From Chytriomyces cf. hyalinus JEL632 (taxonomy: Eukaryota; Chytridiomycota; Chytridiomycetes; Chytridiales; Chytriomycetaceae): a stretch of 64,000 bases of DNA. The translations under genes were made by a program, and so were the position numbers. Positions 1 through 9,623 of this stretch are shown here, one piece after another; the stretch's first letter is position 1; each line of letters begins with the position of its first letter. The notes beneath the pieces are model-generated. The model saw only the letters and a list, made by a program, of their open reading frames with translations. It ran no database searches and was not told where the DNA came from. The stretch is taken from positions 186,001 to 250,000 of the forward strand of contig JAIWWG010000005.1 in the NCBI GenBank assembly GCA_025435555.1. Direction: 5' to 3'.

Positions 1-368
1 CGGTGACGTACGTTGCCTTGGTTTGCCTCTCGGCCGTTTCAACGCTGGTCTCGCTCATGCTGTACTCAAGACTCAAGCACATCAACCAACTGCAGTCCAT
101 GCAGTCATCCTCCGCTGCTAAATCATTGACCTTGTCAAGTGCCACAGCTCGAGCTACCGTTGTACCATTCCCCTTTCATACGCACAAGCAATCCGACATT
201 CCTTCGAATGCAATCACGGCCCGCTCAAAGCCCAAGCTGACCATGTCCATTTACATGGGCGACGAGGAAGTCGTGTTCAACCGCAGCGCATTCCGCCCTT
301 CCCACACAAGAGCATCAACCCCTTCATTCTCGTCAAAGGAAACAGTGCTCAGTGAAAGAGATATCTGA
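1..368 (+). CDS. C-terminal part of a single-pass membrane protein (5' end outside window)
   Basis: An open frame enters from the left edge and stops at 366-368 (TGA). Near the edge it encodes a hydrophobic segment of about 20 residues (VALVCLSAVSTLVSLMLYS), followed by a basic, Ser/Thr-rich tail of about 95 residues with no domain I recognise. The membrane segment followed by a cytoplasmic tail resembles the SH3 membrane proteins at 2.6-5.7 kb, but I see no SH3 domain here. The true start and any upstream exons are not in the window. It lies 75 bases before the FERM gene on the same strand. Function unknown. Confidence 0.5.
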   Translation, partial: VTYVALVCLSAVSTLVSLMLYSRLKHINQLQSMQSSSAAKSLTLSSATARATVVPFPFHTHKQSDIPSNAITARSKPKLTMSIYMGDEEVVFNRSAFRPSHTRASTPSFSSKETVLSERDI

Positions 369-443
369 AAAGTCTTGTTCCCTTTTTTTTTTTTGAAATC
401 AATAATAAAAAACCTGACAATTCCTCCCTGTTTACTCTCGACC

Positions 444-2491
444 ATGTTCCACATCCAAAACGTAGCCCTTCCTCAGAAATGCGTTACAGCTCAAAGCATC
501 TCACATCATCCGAAAGAATGGCAGCCTGCCGTGCAAGAAAACATTGACCCCATCAGTAACGAAGTAACCCACACAAGTGTCAAAGTTCGTCTGCTGCTTG
601 GAGACTCGTTCTTGGACGTACATCAGCGGTACCCATCGGGTCCAATTTACTGCGAGGACGTGTGTGCGAGCGTTGTTGAAAGACAAGGCATTTCGCAGGT
701 GATACTGGTGGTCATGTACCCATTGTAAAGATAGAAGTCTTCCTATTGACCCAGTGGCCTACAACAGGATGCTGCAGGACTGTTTGCGTTATGGATTGTT
801 GGCAAGGATTTGGGTGAGGGAATGATACATCGACTTGATGGGAAGGGATGCTTTACTGATGGTGTGCTTGTCAGAAATTCAAATCCGACCCAAAGCCAAT
901 ATTCTTAAAGTTGTGCAGGACTGGAACGCACTGGTTGTCAAGTACACTCATTACCCACAGGCAGTGGATCCGGACCACATGTTTAACCGGTACTGGCTCA
1001 TCTTTCGACGCGAGGCAAGCGTCTGCAAAAAGGTTGAGCGGGATATTTCATTGAAAGATGGGATTGCGCTCAAGATGCTGTTTGGAGAGGTTTATTATTC
1101 GTTTCTCTGAAGCCTTTGTTTCTTTCAAGACTGGCACTGATTGCTAACGTTTCTCAGGCTAAACGCAACATTCTCACGGGGCGGTATCCTTGCACTGTAA
1201 AAGATGCTGCCAATTTGGCTGCACTGCAACTTCAGGCATCCATCGGGAACTATGATCCACTCCGATGCCCTCGCGGATACATTTCGTAAGTTCATGCATC
1301 TTCCCAGCAGCACTTCACCCCCAACCACCCAATCTCTGAAGCTCTGACCCCCATTGAACATTCCTTCAACAACAGAAAGAATAAAGCACTCATGACTTCT
1401 CTCCTCTCTTCCCGAATAATCCGCAAAAAGTCTGCCGGCACTTGGGAACGCATCATTATGGCTGAGCATCAACGACTGGACCAAGTTTCGTGCCGAAGGG
1501 CACAAATCTGTTTTTTGGATTACGTGCGGCAATGGCGGTGCTACGGGTGTTCGTTTTTCCCGGTTTCAAGGGACCAACCACCGGCCGGGTTTTTCGAATT
1601 TCGCGTGCAGAAATGGATGGCGGGAGTTGGACCAGATGGAATCGTTGTATTTGAGCGGGACAGAACGGTGAGTTGGAAAGCGTATTGTTTATTTTTTTTA
1701 TGTGTTCATACTGACACACGTTTCAGTCAAGCTACAAATTCATTGACATCTGGCCAAACATCCAATGGATCCACGGCCAAGACACGTTCATCATCTACGA
1801 CGCTTTCAGCAACAACCACCAGTTCAAACTCATTACCCCTCAAGCCGAACTGATGCATAATCTGGCAGCTAGAATCGCGCACCTCGTGCGCAAGGGAACC
1901 ATGAAGGCAGTCAGTTCCAGCGCTGTCTGGAGACCATTGGACGATTTGGCTGCGATATTGAGGCTACACCCTGCAGCGAGTGTGCAGCTAAAGAATTCGA
2001 ATGGTTCCAAAAGCATTTTGTCGCTTGGCTCCAGAAGCGTGTTGGCTTTGGACGAATCCAAAAAGAATCAGGAATTCGATACAATCAAAAAGGATGATTT
2101 TAACGTCGGCAGTGGGTCCACAGTGTTCTTGTCCGAAGCAGGAAAACAGTCGAAATCATCCATACGACAGATTGAAGTCACACTGGAAGATGAGGCGGGA
2201 ACGACGGTGTTGGATGATGTTGCATCCAAGAATGAGGATCAAAAGGCATCGCAGGAAGTTGTGACGCCGATTGTTGCTGCTGCTGACGCGTGTGAAGCTG
2301 TGCCTGCTGTTACTCTGGACAGTCCAGCTTTACAGGATGTTCAGAAGGAAGCAGAGCGAGATGGGTCAAAGACGGAACGGATGTATCTTCCCTCAAAGAC
2401 GCGCTCACGAGCACCGTCCGCCCTTTCAAGCTTCCAGTCAGCGAGTATTCAGACGGATCGGGGACGGAAAAACTCAAACACTCCGAAATAA
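444..2491 (+). CDS. FERM-domain protein, six exons, 566 aa
   Basis: Exons read as 444-698, 768-813, 875-1089, 1158-1285, 1376-1667 and 1727-2491. All borders are GT..AG, phases agree, and the sum is 1701 nt. The spliced product starts with a ubiquitin-like F1 lobe (SVKVRLLLGDSFLDVHQRYP, about residues 45-105). A helical F2 lobe follows, containing RYWLIFRRE, LKMLFGEAKRNILTGRYPC and LAALQLQASIGNYD. An F3 (PH/PTB-like) lobe then has FFEFRVQKW, GIVVFERD and FIDIWPNIQWIHG. The last 190 or so residues are low-complexity and acidic/Ser-rich. FERM lobes link membranes or receptors to the cytoskeleton or small GTPases; the F2 motif recalls KRIT1/FRMD8-type FERMs, but assignment to a subfamily is a guess. 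FERM proteins are rare in fungi. The neighbours are membrane proteins with cytoplasmic SH3 domains. Confidence 0.72.
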
Positions 2492-2629
2492 TTGATACGA
2501 ATATAAAGAGACAATGGCGATGATGATGATGATGTATTTATTATTTGAGCAAGTGCAGCCTCAGAAGGGCGAGAAACATGAACGGAAAACCAAAGAAAGA
2601 AATAGAATGACAGCCTCCATAGTCCAAAC

Positions 2630-3115
2630 TTATGCTGTCAAATAGTTGCTGGGACACAGCCCTTGCTTCCCCGTTCGCGCATTGTGGCCCATAATCCATC
2701 CATCATCAAACCATTTCTCAACCATGATTACGTCCCCCACATGAATCTCGAGTTCGTCTGGATTCACAGGCATATACCCTGCAATAACTGTCGCTTTCGT
2801 CCCCGGTTCTATTAGAGGTACAGTGTCCGTGATGACCGAACCCTTGCTCCGACTCCACACTGTCAGCGACCTCTGAAACACGCTGAACCGATCGCTGGCT
2901 GTATTGGAGGCTATCGAAGTACGCCGCGAGTCGTTTAGTAGTTGTCTCTCCGCATCTGAACCAGTGAAGTTTGAATTGTAGTTGGGAGTCTTCAAGCTCT
3001 GCTGGACGGCATGCGAGCGACTGATCAGCACCGACAGGACAATTGAGATGGACGCCAGAACTCCAAACACAGCGAAGCCAGCAATGTGGGACGGGGGCAG
3101 CAGGGGAGTGGACAT
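2630..3115 (-). CDS. Single-pass membrane protein with C-terminal SH3 domain, 161 aa
   Basis: The first ATG is at 3115; the frame extends upstream without an ATG. Residues about 10-32 form a transmembrane segment (AGFAVFGVLASISIVLSVLI). A Ser/Asn-rich linker follows, then an SH3 domain from about residue 107 to the end: ATVIAGYMPVNPDELEIHVG, then WFDDGWIMGHN and a closing GLCPSNYLTA. The Asp/Glu-rich RT loop, the Trp of the binding surface and the terminal SNY are present, so it should bind proline-rich ligands on the cytoplasmic side. It is convergent with the FERM gene, whose stop is 139 bases away. It belongs to the local family with the genes at 4252 and 5187. No ectodomain is visible, so an unseen 5' exon is possible. 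Confidence 0.65.
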   Translation of the reverse strand: MSTPLLPPSHIAGFAVFGVLASISIVLSVLISRSHAVQQSLKTPNYNSNFTGSDAERQLLNDSRRTSIASNTASDRFSVFQRSLTVWSRSKGSVITDTVPLIEPGTKATVIAGYMPVNPDELEIHVGDVIMVEKWFDDGWIMGHNARTGKQGLCPSNYLTA

Positions 3116-3830
3116 GTTAAGGCTCGCTGGCGTGAACAAATGCAAAAAATGTGAGCAGTTGCAAATTCAGCCTGTTGAACACCAAAGAAAGGTTCGATTG
3201 GTGCGCGAAGTGTCTCACTCTCCTTTTTCGCGCTCTTACTTAACGCAGCAGCAGCACGGAGACTGAGGCAGATGGTCCCATTGGCCGTCTTTCTTAGCAA
3301 GTAGTCGTCGATGGAGTCGACCTTCATGGCCACCAACTGTGCACAGAGGGGTGGACGAGTGTCTCTCCCTCACAGCAACGTGCCAAGCATTTGGATAGTG
3401 AACAGTGCTCTCCTGTTACGTGCTGTGGCTGTGAGCCTTTAAGTTGATGCGCTTGGTCTTAAGATCAGGCCGCGGCTTTGTGTGTGCAGCTGTTTCTGAT
3501 TCAGAACCTGGGTTCATCCAGAAGAGAAGATGGGCCTGAGTGGGGCGGGGCAGTGCAGTGATGAATGGATTCGAACCCTGTTGCCGTGTTCAACTGCCTG
3601 GATGTTGAACCTTGTTGTGTTCACTCGCGCACCCTCATTCACACTTGCATCGAAAACAAAGATATCCGCGCCTTTCTGACACTCCTCTCCGTGTTTGCAC
3701 ATCTTGCCACGCCGCCTGCTTGCAGTGTATCTCAGAGAGCTTCCAGATCTAACTTTTCTCCCTTCATTCTCACCACAATCTGTGAAAGATGTTGGACGTT
3801 ATACAAACATCGAAAATCCATCTACTATCA
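3116..3830. other. Intergenic stretch, about 715 bases
   Basis: No convincing gene seen. It holds the 5' side of the SH3 gene at 2630-3115 (minus) and leads into the SH3 relic that begins near 3830. Short frames on both strands lack motifs and good starts. Confidence 0.4.
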
Positions 3831-4010
3831 CCCGAGGTGGTCAAAATCCTGTGGGCCAAGAAGGTGTCAGCTTCACTGCAGCAGTTTCTGATGAGTTGGA
3901 CCTTGTTGAGGAGACTTGCTGAATATGCAGGAAACTTTTGATGACGGCTGGATAATGAGGCTGGATGAGAGTGAAATGGGGCGTCTGGACTGTTTTCTTG
4001 TAGCGTGTTT
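3831..4010 (+). pseudogene. Decayed SH3-domain fragment
   Basis: One frame reads GVSFTAAVSDELDLVEETC then stops (TGA at about 3920). The next frame resumes with ETFDDGWIMRLDE and GRLDCFLVACL. Laid against the intact neighbours (PDELEIHVGD..WFDDGWIMGHN..GLCPSNYL), the two halves form one SH3 domain broken by a stop and a frame change. The order DELxL, FDDGWIM, then hydrophobic closing strand is preserved. No transmembrane segment is attached in a readable frame. It lies between the intact SH3 genes at 2630 and 4252, so it is most simply a dead tandem copy. A hidden intron inside the SH3 domain is the alternative explanation. Confidence 0.55.
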
Positions 4011-4251
4011 AAGAAACATGCACTTTCGCCGACAAGGAAAGACGGGCGTTAATAGAACGTGTAAAACTGACAAGCAGCCAGCTGCCAAGTATGCATGCAG
4101 CCATCTGCGCTTACGCGTTAAGCATGCGTGGCTGTGAATCGGCAATGTCCGCGTTTCTGTCGGTACAACCCTTTCGAACACGGCAACGGCGAACAGCTGA
4201 TTCGGCGTTGAAGCAAAAAAGAATTTCATCCCATTCAAAAAAAAAAAAAAC

Positions 4252-5037
4252 ATGAAAGTGCAAACAACTCCGCTTCTCATCCACATCTTCATCTGTCTCA
4301 GTCGTGCAAGCATCCAAGAAAAGGCCCAGCGCATACTTCAGCACAATCCGCAACTCCTTGTTGGCCCGGCGGACCCCCTCAACGCCAATCCCGCTACCGG
4401 ACCACCAGCACTCAAAGGCAATGCTCAAGTCAAAGCTGCCTTGATTGACTTCCTGCAGGTCTCCACTGCTTCACTTGCATCCACAGCCGCTCCGGCAACA
4501 TCAAGCACTGCATCCGTGCCTGCACCTTCAACCTCAGCAACAACCACAACATCTGCCGCAAACCCACCAACAAATGCCAATGGTGAAAACCTTGGTTCAT
4601 CACCCACACCGACTGCATCTTCTCCATCTGTTTCTACTACTTCACTCAGCCCATTCATTATTGGAATCATTGTCTTTGCAAGTGTTGCATTCATCGGAAT
4701 CATAACGGCGGTTATTTACTACCACCGCCGTCGGTCATCTCCGAGCCAATTCTCTCAACTCCATGCAGTCGACTCGTCTGTCGAACCCATGATTCCCGCG
4801 CCCAAAGCGGAGGGATACCGTGGAGTGCCGTATTTGCCGCTGATGAACCCAATGAAGGTGCTCAAAGCCAAAAAGGTGGTGTTTCAATACACTGCTGCGA
4901 ATGAAGACGAGTTGAGTTTGGAGATTGGAGAACTGGTGGATGTGACGGAGGTGGTGGATGAAAACTTTGCGCGTGGAGTTGTGTTGCGCAGTGGGAAGGA
5001 AGGAGTGTTTCCGCGCATTTGCGTGGAGAAGTTTTGA
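4252..5037 (+). CDS. Type I membrane protein with cytoplasmic SH3 domain, 261 aa
   Basis: The start ATG at 4252 follows a 14-A run. Residues 1-20 are a probable signal peptide (VQTTPLLIHIFICLS). The ectodomain is short, then strongly Ser/Thr/Ala/Pro-rich (about residues 70-130), typical of O-glycosylated stalks. A transmembrane helix spans about 132-155 (FIIGIIVFASVAFIGIITAV) and is followed by YYHRRR. An SH3 domain closes the protein (about 205-258): VVFQYTAANEDELSLEIGE, VDENFARGVVLRSGKEGVFP. The layout (signal, mucin-like stalk, single pass, SH3) suggests a surface sensor or scaffold that recruits proline-rich partners; it loosely recalls Sho1, which has four passes. The canonical DDGW in the n-Src/beta-c region is NFARG here, so ligand binding may differ from its paralogues. 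Confidence 0.72.
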   Translation: MKVQTTPLLIHIFICLSRASIQEKAQRILQHNPQLLVGPADPLNANPATGPPALKGNAQVKAALIDFLQVSTASLASTAAPATSSTASVPAPSTSATTTTSAANPPTNANGENLGSSPTPTASSPSVSTTSLSPFIIGIIVFASVAFIGIITAVIYYHRRRSSPSQFSQLHAVDSSVEPMIPAPKAEGYRGVPYLPLMNPMKVLKAKKVVFQYTAANEDELSLEIGELVDVTEVVDENFARGVVLRSGKEGVFPRICVEKF

Positions 5038-5186
5038 GAGCGTTTTCAAAAGGAGGTGGTGTTCATAATAAGCCGCGCTGACTGTTTTTGGTTGAACTCT
5101 GTTTCCCTTGTTCAACGATTGAACAAGAATCTGCTCTGCTTTCAACCAACCGAACAAACTGAACAAGAAAGAACACCAACAATCAC

Positions 5187-5744
5187 ATGCAACTGCCGCT
5201 CTTCCTGGCCGCTCTTCTCGTGGCCTGTGTCTCTGCCAACATCAGCAACGTCGTCGTGCGAAAGTCTTCACTGCCACCACACAACAACCATCCCTTTGCC
5301 AACTTTGGCGCAAAGCTGGCAGCGCTTCAAGGACCGAATGATCCTGCCGCTTCGAACTCATCCGCTCCTTCAACTCCGTCATCAGGTCTCGGCGGTGGTG
5401 CTATCGCGGGAATCGCCGTCGGCGGAGTCGTTGCTATTGTAGCTGTAGTTGGTGGTGTCTATGCCCTTCGACGCAGGAGCATGAAGAAATTCAATAATGG
5501 AGTAACGGGTATCGAGGGCGGGTATGTGAAAGTGAGTGGAAGCACTGGCGGTCAGGGAGCGCCACTGTCATCTCTTCGTTCAGTGGTGAAAGGATTCAAC
5601 CCGACGCGTGACGATGAGCTGACATTGTTCTTGGGAGACCAGGTCCGGGTAGTGGAGCGCCATGACGATGGATGGGGAAGAGGAATCGTGAAACGAACTG
5701 AGGGCGAGGGTTACTTCCCGCTGAGCGTTGTCGGCGAGAGGTGA
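5187..5744 (+). CDS. Type I membrane protein with cytoplasmic SH3 domain, 185 aa
   Basis: It is a single-exon gene with ATG at 5187. A clear signal peptide comes first (MQLPLFLAALLVACVSA). The ectodomain is only about 50 residues and ends in a Ser/Pro stretch. A Gly/Ala/Val-rich transmembrane helix spans about 71-94 and is followed by RRRSMKK. The SH3 domain fills the C-terminus (about 131-183): VVKGFNPTRDDELTLFLGDQ, VVERHDDGWGRGI, EGYFPLSVV. All usual SH3 landmarks (acidic RT loop, DDGW, GYFPxxxV) are intact. It is tandem with the 4252 gene (149 bases between). Probably an adaptor-like surface receptor; ligand and partner unknown. Confidence 0.75.
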   Translation: MQLPLFLAALLVACVSANISNVVVRKSSLPPHNNHPFANFGAKLAALQGPNDPAASNSSAPSTPSSGLGGGAIAGIAVGGVVAIVAVVGGVYALRRRSMKKFNNGVTGIEGGYVKVSGSTGGQGAPLSSLRSVVKGFNPTRDDELTLFLGDQVRVVERHDDGWGRGIVKRTEGEGYFPLSVVGER

Positions 5745-5952
5745 GAAAGCACAATAAATGTCATTTACACACCGTCCGTTTTGTTTTGGCCGCTTTGGCA
5801 AATGTTCGTCTCGGCCCACACCGAGCTCGCGCGCTTTGGCAGTATCGTGTTCTTCAACCTCAATCGACTCAAAGCATTCAGCGCATCAGATGTGTTGATG
5901 CAGTATCTCTTTATTTATTAACAAACAGCGACTCGAGATTGGTATAAGGAAA

Positions 5953-6952
<1,000 letters not shown>

Positions 6953-7405
6953 GACGGCAGCGCACTTTTAGCTAAATAAACCTTTACATATACCAACGAC
7001 ATTCAATGCTTTGAAAATATACTGGCGACTTGTTGAAGCAGCAGGAACGTTCCTTGTGAATGAGTGCTGCCGCTCGGCTGAAGGTGGTCTTATTGTGGAA
7101 TGACTCTGAGGTGATTCTCAGCAGTTCAAGGAAAACTCTGACGACTGGGAGGGCGATTGCAACGCCGTTCATTCACTTGAAACCCGCATCTGTTTGGTCT
7201 TTTTTCAACTCATACGAGACGCAGATGTAACTGACACACAACCAAAAAAAAGGAGCAGCTTTTCCACTGATGATGTCGTCCACACAATGCCTTTCTTGTC
7301 TGATGAGCGTGCTACTCCAGGGGTTTCGACCCGGGTGATATCGCTTTGTCGCCTGTTGGGAAAAGAAAAGAAACTGTCGATCTTGTTAGAGAAAGAAGAT
7401 GAGTG
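6953..7405. other. Duplicated spacer between H4 and tRNA-Lys
   Basis: No gene seen in these 450 bases. The stretch is nearly identical to 40971-41423 in the third cassette. Small frames here have alternative starts only. Confidence 0.5.
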
Positions 7406-7479
7406 AGCCCAATGCGGGGATCGAACCCGCGACCACCCGCTTAAAAGGCGGGTGCTCTAAACCACTGAGCTAATCGGGC
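7406..7479 (-). tRNA. tRNA-Lys (anticodon UUU), copy A
   Basis: On the minus strand the sequence folds as a cloverleaf: acceptor GCCCGAT/ATTGGGC (one G-U pair), D stem GCTC/GAGC, anticodon stem CCCGC/GCGGG with loop CTTTTAA (U33, anticodon TTT), T arm GCGGG-TTCGATC-CCCGC, discriminator T. It has no intron. A second identical-looking copy is at 41424-41497. Confidence 0.93.
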
Positions 7480-8194
7480 TGTTACTTTATTACAGAATAA
7501 GCGCATTAGATTTTTGGCCTAGTTTCTTAGTGTTCTTTTTGTTTCAATTCATTTTTCGCATGGTTCAACTTTCCTTATCGCTGAAGCTTCCAGAAACTTC
7601 CCTTGAAAACAAACTATAAAAACTCCACCTTCTCAATAAAGAACCAACAGAATCTTCCACATCCTGAATAACTGAGCCCAATTCCGTGTCATATTTACAA
7701 AAATTAAAGGGGATAAAGAAAAGAACAATGCAGGTTCTGTCAGTGTGCTGTTCACTGATTTCCTTCACAGTTGCACATGATCCTGTTTTGTTGCCAATAG
7801 GAAGAGCATCTCTGCGTAAAATCGCTGTATTCTGTATGTTGTATCTGTGTGCATTCACGTTTTTGCCAAATTTAGCATTTAGCATGGCATTCACGCTTTT
7901 GAAAGGGGGTCTAAAACCACGCTGTCTGCAGAGACTGGTACAGGGCATCCAACGGCCTACATTCCCTCTCACCTTCCACAACGTGGGAAGCATTACCCAT
8001 TTTGCTGAGGGACAAACGATTCTTTGCTTGAGACACAGGATCGGCGCATTGGGATCAACGAAGATGAGCTGTCCCTGCAAAATGCTGGGCTGCAAAGGTT
8101 GCTGTTTTGAAAGAGGTGTGGTCTTGATACATGCGGTAGTGGGCTGCCATTTGCTGTGCATGCATTTTAAATCGTTGGTCTGTTTTACCGTCAG
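7480..8194. other. Possible 5' part of the LRR gene
   Basis: No complete exon could be fixed. Two things stand out. Around 7809-7880 a frame encodes a signal-peptide-like run (FCMLYLCAFTFLPNLAF). Around 7937 another frame reads DWYRASNGLHSLSPSTTWE, which resembles the N-terminal cap of plant/fungal-type LRR proteins (xxFYxATNGxxWTxNTxW). These could be leading exons of the LRR gene that starts in earnest at 8195. The 7806-7870 part also resembles 41629-41695 downstream of the third histone cassette. Confidence 0.35.
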
Positions 8195-9033
8195 CTCAAA
8201 AATGTCCGAATGGAACTTTCCTCCAATACAGAAACGAAACTTCCAGAGGCCATCATTCACCTGACTGCGGTTGAGGAAGTCAGAATTTCTCACTGCAAAC
8301 TCACAGGCAACATTCCAGATGGAATTGGTGCACTGCAAAACTTGGCGCGTCTGAAATTGAGTCACAATTCTTTGACGGGAATGCTTCCAAGCTCGTTCAA
8401 TCTGCTGTCTGGACTACAATGGCTTAATCTATCCTTTAATCAACTGAGTGGAGACTTTCCCGCCTTGCCAAATTTGCAGGCGCTCGACTTTCTGTACATT
8501 GACAGCAATCGGTTCACAGGTCCCATTCCAACCGTGTTTGGCAATCCTCGTGCGTTGACATGGTATTCTCTGCGAGAAACCTCTTCAATGCCATCCCTGC
8601 AACCATCAGTCAGCTCACAAGTGTGTACTTTCTGCACATTAGCGATAACCCGATTGCAAGCGAAATACCTCCTGAACTTTGGACCCTGACAACCCTGACG
8701 AGCTTGGAGATGAGCAACTGCAAGTTGTTTGGATCGCTTGTGGGTGTGGGAAACTTGCGCAATCTTGGGTCTCTGGACGTGACAAACAATCAATTAAGTG
8801 GAGAGCTACCGTCCCGCGAAATTTGTAGCTTGCAGCTGGAATCTTTGCATTTGCGTCGAAATCGGTTCTCTGCCGGCGAAATACTGGACATGACGGGGAC
8901 TAACTTGGATGAAATGTGTTTGGATCCTGAAAACCAAAGATATCTTGTGATAGAGGAAGATGACCTTCTGTGCCAAGTTGACTATATGTGTGATTCGGTA
9001 CACAAAGTGTTCCCTCACATTGGAGACTCCTGA
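8195..9033 (+). pseudogene. Leucine-rich-repeat protein interrupted by a one-base frameshift
   Basis: After an acceptor-like TTTTACCGTCAG, the frame encodes tandem 23-24 residue plant-type LRRs (LKLSHNSLTGMLPSSFNLLS, LQWLNLSFNQLSGDFPALPN, LDFLYIDSNRFTGPIPTVFG). At 8576-8580 the reading breaks: LRRs continue in another frame (NLFNAIPATISQLTSVYFLH, LEMSNCKLFGSL, LGSLDVTNNQLSGELP) to a stop at 9031-9033. One extra A in GAGAAACC would restore the repeat without loss, so the break is either a true inactivating deletion or a sequencing error in a short A run. No transmembrane or kinase domain follows. LRR ectodomains of this kind usually act in recognition at the cell surface. Confidence 0.65.
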
Positions 9034-9623
9034 GAATCCCACCTTCAAAATCTGAAGCTGACTCTGAATTTGATTGACAGAATATCCGTGCGAGGGGAAG
9101 TTTGGTTTTATCACGGGAGTGGGGATGTCGTCCGTATTCGAGGAAGGAGAGTGTTTGAACAAATTATTTTCTTCTTGTCTCTTGTGTCGAATTCACGACA
9201 ACCGTGTTGAGAAAAGACAATCATTTAAGTTCGTTAGCCAACAGCCAAGCACAAATGAGAACATAGATGCACAAGTCCATGTAAAATTTACGCATTTATT
9301 GCATGTGCCAGAGGTGCACCATTGTTAAGACAGCTGGTAGAGAGGTAATGACAGGATAAACATAAAAAAAAAACATCTAACAGCCTGCTTTCTATCCAAG
9401 AAACGTCCAGTTTTATGAGGCAACTTCCTTCCCTCTCCCCAAACCGGGTGGTCGAACTCTATCAGCACCAACTTCTGGCTTTGGAAGCCCAACCAGACGA
9501 TCTTCAAACCCGGTGTGATTGCTTGCAAGCCATCCAGGAGACAGCGGTGGAAGAGGTTCATATGGCTTTTTCCCACTTGCAATTTCGGACGAGATTGATG
9601 ATGTGTCAAAATTGTCCTTTTCA
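9034..9623. other. Intergenic stretch, about 590 bases
   Basis: It lies between two convergent genes (LRR plus strand, NIPA minus strand). Nothing convincing was seen beyond probable 3' UTRs; short frames lack motifs. Confidence 0.4.

Noticed and set aside
7406-7479. Integration/attachment site at tRNA-Lys as for a bacterial island
   Set aside because: The context is eukaryotic nuclear DNA; no integrase, no direct repeat of the tRNA end and no mobile genes were seen nearby.
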